A stretch of 17,331 nucleotides of DNA from Macrocybe gigantea. Lineage: Eukaryota > Basidiomycota > Agaricomycetes > Agaricales > Callistosporiaceae. Of this stretch, positions 10,365-17,331 are shown in pieces. Every line of letters starts with the position of its first letter. Position 1 is the first letter of the stretch. Location of the stretch: positions 1 through 17,331 of the forward strand of contig SJRY01000051.1 in NCBI GenBank assembly GCA_011319805.1, written 5' to 3'. Both the position numbers and the translations under genes were made by a program. The notes under the pieces are model-generated. The model had not been told where the DNA came from. It made no database searches and saw only the letters and a list, made by a program, of their open reading frames with translations.

Positions 10365-11822
10365 ATGCCTACTACTCCGAGACCGCCTCTTCCTACCCGC
10401 CATGCAAATCCTCATATTCCAGCTACCCTCAAGTCTGGAATAATACCTCCAGTCAAATATCAGATTTTAAATTGCCAAGGACAAGATATTCTGGTGCGTC
10501 GTCTAAACTGGTGCTTCATTTCGCCATCTTATTCGTCATACAGGTCGGCCGCCTCAAGATCGAGACACCGACAGTGCGTCTTATCAGTTCCAGACTCAAA
10601 AATGTAGCGTTATCTGACTTGCGCCCGCCCTCTGTTCGCCAGGCGAACGGCCATGCTTTTATCCTCCGACGCTTCGACACCGGTGCCGTCAGTCTCACAA
10701 CCATGTTCCGCGCCGCGTTTCCCAATGCGCCCGATAACGAGGAGCGATTGGAGATGCAATGGGTGAAGGAAAATTATGATCTGTCGGGCAACAATGGTTC
10801 GCCTCAGTACCCGCACATCACGCGTCTCGCAGGCACCTGGATCAGCCCCGCCCTGGCACGCACGTTCGGCGACACGTATGCTCTTGGGGACCTCATCACT
10901 GCCGTCCTCGATGCCAAACCGGACCCAAATGTCAACTATAGACGATCAGGCCGTACCGGTGCCAACGTCCCGGTCACCGCAACGCCTGCGGCTACGAACG
11001 GCCCCGTCACCACCAACGGTACCGCGCACTCACCCACCCAGGCCACGTCGTCGCCAAAGGCCTCTGCGGCTGCCAGGTCACTACCAACGCCGTCTCCCAG
11101 CTTCGCACAACCGAACCCCCCTAAACGACGAAAAGAATTGTCTCTCTCTCCAGCCCCGCAGGCATCACAAGCAGCTCAGCCTCCATCGAGCCCGTCAAAG
11201 ATCCCGTTACCGAGACGATCCGCTCGCACGAAGAGCCCGGCACCGCAAAAGGGAATGCCTACACCTCTGACGTCAATGACTAAGACGCCTAAGATGACTC
11301 GGATCACGAGGAGCTCGGTGCGAGAGGAGGTGGTGACGCCTGGGGGATCGGACGAGACGGTGGTGGAAGAGGAGAGCGTCGTCGTGGAAGAGGGTATGGC
11401 CGGGTCAGAGCTGCACCAGCAGGACATTGCAGAACAGAAAGAGATGATTGAAAACTTGAAGGCCAAGAGGGACGCGGCGCTGAAGAGCAAGGAGAAGGAG
11501 GAGCTTGCGGAGGAGGAAGGACAGGATGAGGATAAGGAAAACGAACCTGTCGCTGCCGGTCCTTCTATTTCAAAGAAGAGGAGTCGAGAGGAGGAAGAAC
11601 AGCCGTTGAGGTTTGACTTCAAGGAGCCCGAGGTCGGAGAGCGCGCGATAGCAACAAACAGGCGCGTCGGCAGGTTCCACATGGAACCGAGGACAAAGTC
11701 GTTCGCGTGGGGTGTCGCGGCGTTCGCTATTGGAATGGGTGCCGTGTAAGTCGATTATCTTTGCATTGCGCAGTTGATCTCATCCCTCTTGCAGCTCATT
11801 TTTGCCGAATTTCTTTGGATGA
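10365..11822 (+). CDS. Bqt4-like inner nuclear membrane protein with APSES/KilA-N-type domain
   Basis: Exons 10365-10493, 10544-11745 and probably 11795-11822, giving 452 aa in a clean frame. Residues about 30-150 form the APSES-like fold of the Bqt4 family: DILVGRLKIETP, GHAFILRRFDTGAVSLTTMF, MQWVKENYDLSGNNG and ITRLAGTWISPALA are its hallmark blocks. A long Pro/Ser/Ala-rich linker follows, then an acidic Glu/Lys coiled coil (EMIENLKAKRDAALKSKEK), a basic KKRSR patch and a hydrophobic C-terminal segment (FAWGVAAFAIGMGAV). In fission yeast Bqt4 is a tail-anchored inner nuclear membrane protein that tethers telomeres; the same layout here supports that role by inference. The final intron (11746-11794, GTAAGT to TTGCAG) adds SFLPNFFG; without it the frame stops at 11749 after 444 aa. 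Related APSES regulators are soluble and lack the anchor. Confidence 0.85.
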
Positions 11823-11964
11823 TGCATTGTTTTGTTCTCTTTCCTTTGTTATATCTTTTTATTATGTTGTTCTTTTTACATCTGCAACTTCGATATTACT
11901 ATTCTGTTATATTCTTTCCGCCCGCTGTGAATAAATGTGTTTGCCTGTTTTACCATGACGTCAT
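11823..11964 (+). other. T-rich intergenic segment
   Basis: About 140 bases between the Bqt4-like stop codon and the ATG of the protease-like gene. It is strongly T-rich on the + strand and contains AATAAA (at about 11930-11935), a plausible polyadenylation signal for the upstream gene. No coding sequence was recognised. A second ATG at 11955 opens only a short frame that stops after about 20 codons. Confidence 0.35.
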
Positions 11965-13083
11965 ATGAAGAGGAGTGCTGGTGTGGGTCCAACCGAGCTC
12001 ATTTGCAGGACCTCTGACGACAAATTCGAGAAACCCGTTGGCCTTGAGGCGTACAAGCGCCTCGGTCCCTATTTCCACGTCGGCGACAAGCTCTATGCTA
12101 TCACTGCCCGTCACAACGTCTTCTTGCGCGACGGGGACAACGAGTTATACAGGTACCACGGTACGTCTTTACCTGACACCCTTGAGAATCGGAGAGCTTT
12201 TCTGAATCAAGTTCAGAACTGGAGTGCAGGATGGAATTATCGTCCAAGAGTCACAGACCGATCTGTACGAGAACGAGGCCGAGCTTGCCAAGACGCGCAC
12301 CAAGATCCTAAATCTCCAGAAATTCTTTGTCAACATCATGAAGAGGTGGAGCAAGCCCAAGGACCGAGTTCTTGGGTTCGTCCGCTGGGCTCCCCCATTG
12401 GTGCCGGTGTTGCTCCGAACCGCTATACCCGCGACTTATGCGTTATTGAGTTGTACAAGGACAAGTTTAAGCACATGATCGGCAACGTTCTGAGCCTTGG
12501 TGCGGTGCTAGTTTATTTTCATTGAATGCCGCTCATCTGAAATGCACGTCTCTCTTCCAGGTCCGGAGTTGTCCCGTTTAAAGCTCAAGGCCTTGATGTA
12601 CGAACGTGCCGGCGTCCTATCGCGATTCAAGTACCCGACGACGGCCTCCTTACTCTCAAAGGCATGCTCACCGCCGATCAGGTCAACAACCCCAACACTT
12701 TGAACCTCCAAGGCAATCACATTCGTCGCGTCCTTAAGCGCGGCGTCACTACCAACACCACCGTCGGCACGCTCTCTAGGTTTATGTCTTTCGTCCGCAA
12801 GTACTTCATTACCGGCAATGTGGAGTCGCTCGAGGTACCCATCCTTTCTCACGAGCTCGACTCCGGCACCTTCTCCAAAGGAGGTGATTCTGGATCTCTC
12901 ATCATCTCCGCCACCGGCGAGTTTGTTGCTCTGCTCACAGGTGGGACGAGTAAGGGGACGGACGGCTCTGACATCACTTTCGCTACTCCCTTCGAGTGGG
13001 TCTAGGAGCTTGTCGAGGAGGAGTTCCCAGGTGCTAGTTTGAATTTTGACGACCTTGAAGAATTCCTCGCCGACGTGGCCTAG
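11965..13083 (+). pseudogene. Trypsin-like (GGDSGS) serine protease-like protein, broken
   Basis: Likely pieces: 11965-12160, 12225-12499, 12561-13083. A chymotrypsin-fold triad can be read: His in YAITARHNVF, Asp in TRDLCVIEL and Ser in GTFSKGGDSGSLI. The C-terminal part (DITFATPFEWV ... FPGASLNFDDLEEFLADVA) matches a lineage of protease-like proteins I know from Agaricomycetes. The frame is interrupted at the C-run near 12392-12396 (RWAPP to GAGVAPNRY), again at the CCC near 12634-12636 (KYP to DDGLLTLKG), and by a TAG at 13003-13005 where Trp (TGG) would be expected; the same frame then runs to TAG at 13081-13083. From memory, relatives have a longer region between the N-terminal RTSDDKF block and the GPYF block, so an internal deletion is likely. 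Whether any product is made, or active, is unknown. Confidence 0.75.
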
Positions 13084-13284
13084 GTTCGTTTGTTTTTCCT
13101 CCTTTCCATCCTAATCATACCCGTAATTAACGACCTTGATGTCAGTCTCTCGTTCTTGTCTTTTTTTTTCCTGCGACTCCTTTCCTGTCCTGTAACTCTC
13201 ACGCTCACTATCATTAGAACAAGTCCCATGAGAAATTTGTATCAGTAGTCATTTTGAAAAAGACATGAAGAGAGGAAAGAGACT

Positions 13285-13530
13285 GACTTGAAGACGCCAT
13301 CGTGCAAAGTGTTCGACACGGGTCAGCGGGTACACCGAGAAAGATTCGGACGAGCATGACTTTCCCGCGAAATTCCGTCCCTCGCGGACGGAAGCACTTC
13401 GCACCGCGCTGGCTTTGCAGAAATATGCTCAAGACATCAATGACTCTTTTGCTGGCAAGTTGGTTTTTGGCCGTCAGACATGTCTTGCCAGAACCCATCT
13501 CACCAACAATTAGACTCGCAATGCATTGAA
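13285..13530 (-). pseudogene. Possible P-loop NTPase/GTPase gene remnant
   Basis: The minus strand encodes a Walker A-like motif, SLIVGEMGSGKT, with GEMGSGKT at 13481-13504 (GxxGxGKT). Removing a possible 35-nt intron right after it (GTCTGA to AAAGAG) would read GKTFIDVLS, resembling the GKSTFIN region of fungal AIG1-type G-domain proteins; a later frame contains GKSCSSE, resembling the following switch segment. The frames do not join cleanly and nothing recognisable continues on either side. A chance match to a short motif is quite possible. Confidence 0.25.
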
Positions 13531-13727
13531 TAGTTGCTAATAACCCATATCTCGCTAATAAGACAATACTTTATTATCCTTATAACATCTTTTTTCAAGC
13601 CAATAACCCCTCAAATCCCATATGCCCGAGGCCTCTCCCGATCCTTTTGGGTTAGGAGAGAGTCGACTGTATTTAATTGTTAAATCCTAAATTACATACA
13701 CACATTTGTGAATCTCTAAACTAAGAG

Positions 13728-13770
13728 TTACCGGTATCTTACACTAAAAATATCGTATGTAAACCGGTAA
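13728..13770. repeat. Perfect 8-bp inverted repeat TTACCGGT / ACCGGTAA
   Basis: The arms at 13728-13735 and 13763-13770 are perfectly complementary and flank a 27-nt A/T-rich loop. The element lies about 20 bases past the stop codon of the minus-strand propeller gene. It could be a 3' UTR hairpin, a protein-binding palindrome or the end of a small degenerate mobile element. No target-site duplication was identified. Confidence 0.4.
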
Positions 13771-13791
13771 TCTTTTTTGGTCTTGCATCCC

Positions 13792-15176
13792 TTAACGAGA
13801 TCGGCGGGGGCGGCACATCATGACGCCTTCCTCGGCATAGAGACCTGCAACAAAGAGGGCGTTGGTAAATGGATCCAGCACAGCAGTGGTGGAGGAAGAG
13901 AAGCCCGATCCGTCGCTTTGGAAAAGGGTACGCAGCTCATGCCCCTGCACACGAGGGACAAGGTCTCCGGCGGAGATGGGGGCCTCAGCATCGAGTTTGT
14001 CGGACGGCTCCGCACCGGTATTGTGACCGTTGGGTCCGTCCATGCGAATCTCGAGGACCCAGCTCGGTGCCAGAACGCCTGTCTTGTTGGCGGCAACGGC
14101 GGTGAGTGCAGGGAAGTTGGGGTGGCCAGCGACTAGGAGTTTGGCGCCGTCGTGAGTGAAATGGAGGTTGTCGGGGGTGAACGGCGTGTAAACGCGTTCG
14201 AGGACCTGGCTCAGCGCGTTCGTATGCGGGTCACGTTCATAGATGAGGATTTGGCCGAGGGTCGTGGACGCGACGGCAACATACTTTCCTGATGGAGACA
14301 CGGCAACACCATTTGGGAAGGGAAGGAAGGCGGTGGCAAATTGATGCGCCTCGATCGGAGACGCAGAATTCGAGTATGGCGGGGAGAGGGTGATGTGGGA
14401 GACAAAGGCGAGCGGGAGGCCGAGGATGGACTCGATGACGGGGAACACATGGCCGATATAGGGCCAGCGGCGTGTGACGAGGTGGTCGTTGGAGACGTAG
14501 AACGAGTCGGGGGACGTGAGCGCAACCGCATTGGGGGACACAAAGTACGGTGAGGTGAGAGTGCGCACGTGCGTTGCGACGTCTGGAGCCGCGGGCGAGA
14601 TCACAAACTGCTCGACCACAGTCCGCTCTCGCGCGTGGTTAACGACGTAGAGGTTGGACGCGTTGCCAGCATATGACGGCCACGCTGCGAGTCCGAGAGG
14701 GTGGAAGTCATGGCCCTCAGGGAAACCCTTCAGCTGCAAGCGGTGTAGCTTTCCCGCATCCCAATCGCCAGCGTTCGCGCCAGGTTCATACAGCCAGAGC
14801 GAGCCGTACGGTGCGGGTTCGTGCAAGGGGCCCATGACAGTGTTCCACGCCTTGCGGCCAGTGTCACAGGAGACGAGAAGACGACGGTCCTGCAGCGCGC
14901 CGTTGGCATCGCGGAGCTCCCAAAGCGAGGCGTCTTCGCAGTACTTGAGCTCTGGCGCCTTGAGGGTAATGCAATCACTGGCGAAGGTGCCGTCCGCGTA
15001 ATACCCGGCGGGAAACGCGTGTTTGGTGAAGATGACATTGCGAAGGAGGCGCCCGCTGCGCCAGTATATCGCGGCCTGGAAGGGAGAGATGCTCAGTAAG
15101 TTGCAAGGAACATTGGAGGCGAAACAGCTACGAGGAGAGCTATAAAGCAAGCGAGCTTTGTGCGAGATGAGAACAT
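13792..15176 (-). CDS. Paraoxonase/arylesterase-like six-bladed beta-propeller protein
   Basis: Two exons: 15176-15132 and 15075-13792, with a 56-nt intron (GTAGCT to TTCCAG), giving 442 aa. The start at 15176 is chosen because splicing then yields MFSSRTKLACFIALL followed by AAIYWRSGR, a hydrophobic membrane anchor or uncleaved signal; the ATG at 15150 would read through the intron. Family landmarks of PON-like Ca-dependent hydrolases are present: an acidic pair in CEDASLW, VVNHARERTVVEQF, SPNAVA, SFYVSNDH, PFPNGVAVSPSGKYVAVAS and TPDNLHF. The Asn of SPNAV and PNGVA and the Asp-Asn of TPDN match the calcium ligands of human PON1 (N168, N224, D269/N270), and His of VVNH matches H134. The position of PON1 H115 appears as Leu (FHPLGLAAW). 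PON proteins hydrolyse lactones and aryl esters; the natural substrate here is unknown. The reading frame is intact. Confidence 0.88.
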
Positions 15177-15384
15177 GATGGTAAGGATATGGGCGGTGAC
15201 TTACCCGGCGTAGTCACTGTAAGTTGTAAAGAGCATGTGACCGGGACGAGTTCGTTGCGTCACTCGCCCAGCGACCCTGACCACGCGAGTCTTAACCTTT
15301 AAGGATCCAAATCTCATTTCCCGCCCAAATGTCGCCCATCTTCTTCTTCCGACTACCATCTCCTCTTCCACAGCGCCGAACGCA
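15177..15384. promoter_or_regulatory. Divergent promoter between the propeller gene and the DUF6534-like gene
   Basis: Only 208 bases separate the two divergent ATGs, so both promoters must lie here. An imperfect palindrome GTGACTTAC...GTAGTCAC spans 15196-15217 and could be a regulator site. The half next to the + strand gene is strongly C/T-rich, typical of fungal leaders. No convincing TATA box was seen. Promoter activity is inferred from position only. Confidence 0.4.
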
Positions 15385-17331
15385 ATGGAGCACATCTCCA
15401 TCGCCGATACTTTCGGTCGGTCACCTCGACACCACACAATTGTGCATACACTCACTTATCTCAGGCGCCATGTTCGTCGGCGGCCTCATCACCATGAGCG
15501 TCTACGGGATCACCACGCTGCAGGTACTTTCTTTGTCCAGTTGCGCGGCATACGCTCACCCGCTAACGGCCCATTGCGTCTTCTCCAAAGATGTACTTTT
15601 ACTACACTCAATACCCAAGAGACAATATCCAGCTCAAAATTCTCGTCAGTCCAAAACTCTCCGTCGCAATGCCGAATGACCGCTAATCTGCAGCATCTTC
15701 TTTTTGATGGACTTGCCACAATGCAGGTTGCCACCATATGGTCCACTTTCATTGTTTCATTGTCCTAGTTGACGCCGCTTACATTTGTTTATGCACCAGG
15801 ACACTAGACACGTTCCATGTCATTCTCAGTGGGTGTGCTCGGCCTCCCTTCAAGCGTCTCCTCAATGCTTCTTTGCTAGTGTGCCATGCATTATATCACT
15901 ATCTCGTATGACTGATCCACATGTTGCAACTCCGTCTACCTCACGCGGTTATCTTTGCAGATCGATGGCTTCGGGAATCCACACGCACTTGTTGAAGGCA
16001 CTTGGTGCGTCGTAATATGAGGTTCCCTGGAACTGTTCTGATAATCGCCACCTCCTAGGTCTCTATACGTAAGGCCTCGCTTCTAATTTTAGTGACTATC
16101 ATCCATCCTCGTGTCCTCTAGCTATCAATAGCTGTTAATGTGGGTCTAGTTGTCTTCCCGTCATTTCTTTTGCCAATTGGTCTTTCGCAGATACTCATGT
16201 CCTTTATCGTGCAATGGTCTGTTCCTTTGCCTGTTTCCGTTTTCGCTGGCTCATTTGACCCTAATATTAAAGCTTCTTCACCCAACGAATACATTCACGC
16301 AAGTGGATACTTAATTTACGTTATCGTTCCATTAATCTTGTCACTAGTATGTCCGCAACGCACAGGCTGTGGCTCTCGACTGTCATCGTAAGTTACAGGA
16401 GTTATAATCTTCGGATGGATAATCCATTTCATTTGGCAGGCCCTTGCTGTCGTTGCGCACTTTAGTGCGTGTTCGGATTTCTGCACTTTGTTGCTCTAAC
16501 TAGATGGCATGCAGTCTTTGGAATAGGTACGCCTCGTTTCATCCGCTGATTTGAAAATTCGGTGTTGAGCATATGAAATATCAGAGACTGTAGTCTACTT
16601 GTAAGCGTGGCAACTTTTCGTTGAACACGGGCCTTATTCTATTCCAGCTTTGTCATCAAAAGTTTGACCGATTGAAAGAAGCCAACGTACGTGTTTTAAT
16701 TTCTTCAAATGTATGGGTGCGGATTTTTGCTTGGTAGTATCAAAGCGTGCTGCCTTTTGCCGTTATGGCCATTCTTTCAGACATTCTCATCGCAGTCAGC
16801 CTCTGCGTCATCCTCGACAGCAAACCGCTCCTCTTTCGCAGACACCAACAACATCATTAACAAACTTATCGTCTATGCAATCAATCGTTGCGTTCTGACA
16901 TCGTCCGTATTGGTATCTCCGACCTATAATGCCCTATCTAATACAGTTATAGTGCCGTCGCTGTTACCGAGGTCGTCATAGTATGTCGCTCGGTCGACTA
17001 CCCGATAATGAGTAACTAACCATCGCTTCGCCAGTTTGTCTGCTTCCGCACTCCTTCTACTCCTTCGCATTTGATTTCATCATTGGAAAATGCAAGTGCT
17101 CTGCCTGTTCCCCTCCCGATCTTTTATGAACCATTGCCATGCAGTATACGCGAATTCATTGCTGGCGACCCTTAACTCGCGCCGTTCGTTGCGGGGCAAG
17201 GGACAGGACTCATCAGTGTCGCAGGGCACGTCGACGAGCCTAAACTTGGGATCCATAGTTTCGGATCGGACGAGGCCGAGCTTCATTGAGGTCGTCAGCA
17301 GGGATAGCGAGGCCCAATCGACCGATGCTGC
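15385..17331 (+). pseudogene. DUF6534-type seven-transmembrane protein, many small exons, probably disrupted, 3' partial
   Basis: Well-supported exons: 15385-15415, 15465-15523, 15591-15644, 15800-15828, 15880-15905, 15961-16004, 16059-16068, 16122-16139, 16191-16216, one from 16273, and a last one from about 17148. They give the family landmarks in order: MEHISIADTFGAMFVGG, SVYGITTLQMYFYYTQYPRD, TLDTFHVILMCHALYHYL, DGFGNPHALVEGTWSLY, SIAVNILMSFIVQCFFTQRI, AILSDILIAVSLCVILD, TNNIINKLIVYAINRCVLTS, YANSLLATLNSRRSLRG and a Ser-rich tail. This is the architecture of the basidiomycete-expanded DUF6534 membrane proteins, whose function is unknown. Frames do not join at the 15644/15694 junction, near 16300, near 16815 and near 17095, and 16347-16735 gave no readable exon. 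I therefore think the gene is decayed, although wrong exon calls or sequence errors could explain part of this. The C-terminus continues past the window. Confidence 0.62.
16059..16068 (+). other. 10-nt micro-exon of the DUF6534-type gene
   Basis: A 10-nt exon lies between introns 16005-16058 (GTGCGT to TCCTAG) and 16069-16121 (GTAAGG to CTCTAG). It completes a Trp codon and adds Ser-Leu-Tyr, producing the expected EGTW-SLY-LSIAVN junction. Intron lengths of 54 and 53 nt match the rest of the window. A competing reading uses the earlier TTTTAG at 16087-16092, which would make a 24-nt intron and is less likely. Confidence 0.6.

Larger units (their letters stand above)
13084..13791. other. Gene-poor stretch between convergent genes
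   Basis: These 708 bases separate the broken protease-like gene from the end of the minus-strand propeller gene. The first part is T-rich with a run of nine T near 13160. The middle holds a possible antisense P-loop remnant (described separately). From about 13540 the DNA becomes A/T-rich, unlike the flanking coding DNA, and carries a short inverted repeat near 13728-13770. No intact gene was found. Confidence 0.5.

Noticed and set aside
11176..11682. 168-codon Ser-rich minus-strand open frame opposite the Bqt4-like gene
   Set aside because: The Ser/Leu-rich product is the antisense of the Glu/Lys-rich coding strand; no independent evidence for a gene.
11955..12015. Upstream ATG at 11955 as start of the protease-like gene
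   Set aside because: Its frame ends after about 20 codons, whereas the ATG at 11965 leads directly into the family-like ICRTSDDKFEKP block.
13159..13170. Poly-T tract as a sign of a retroposed element
   Set aside because: Only nine T in a generally T-rich intergenic region, with no target duplication or linked coding sequence.
13777..14136. 119-codon plus-strand open frame opposite the propeller gene
   Set aside because: It is antisense to conserved propeller motifs on the minus strand and has no features of its own.

Overview
The window reads as genomic DNA of a filamentous basidiomycete, most likely an Agaricomycete. The evidence is the many short GT-AG introns (about 45-65 nt), the micro-exons, the tight gene spacing, and families typical of mushrooms: a DUF6534-like membrane protein, a GGDSGS serine-protease-like protein and a basidiomycete-type fused 6-phosphofructokinase. 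I see no rRNA, tRNA, CRISPR array or complete transposon.

Layout. (1) Positions 1-6729, + strand: a very large ARM/HEAT-repeat gene of about 18 exons, cut by the left window edge. It has a short coiled coil, a long alpha-solenoid and a Ser/Arg/Pro-rich tail. Its first 4.9 kb contain about ten points where the protein-like reading jumps frame; the last 1.7 kb are clean. (2) 7122-10239, +: an intact 12-exon PFK gene (811 aa), preceded by two CCAAT boxes. (3) 10365-11822, +: an intact Bqt4-like gene with an APSES/KilA-N DNA-binding fold, an acidic/coiled middle and a C-terminal membrane anchor. (4) 11965-13083, +: a trypsin-like gene broken by two frame changes and a nonsense codon. (5) 13084-13791: gene-poor DNA with a possible antisense P-loop remnant and an inverted repeat. 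(6) 13792-15176, - strand: an intact paraoxonase/arylesterase-like six-bladed propeller protein with an N-terminal membrane anchor. (7) 15385 to the right edge, +: a DUF6534-type seven-transmembrane gene with many small exons, probably disrupted, continuing beyond the window. It shares a 208-bp divergent promoter with (6).

The genes do not form one pathway. PFK is a glycolytic housekeeping enzyme and the Bqt4-like protein is expected at the inner nuclear membrane. The main pattern is the contrast between three clean genes, with over 5 kb of uninterrupted coding sequence, and three interrupted ones. That argues against uniform sequencing error, but most breaks are single-base (mainly missing-base) events, so local assembly error is not excluded. 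I found no convincing novel multi-gene system. The best leads are the broken or decaying genes, a candidate 26-nt intron, two stop-free introns whose length is a multiple of three, and the Bqt4-like protein.
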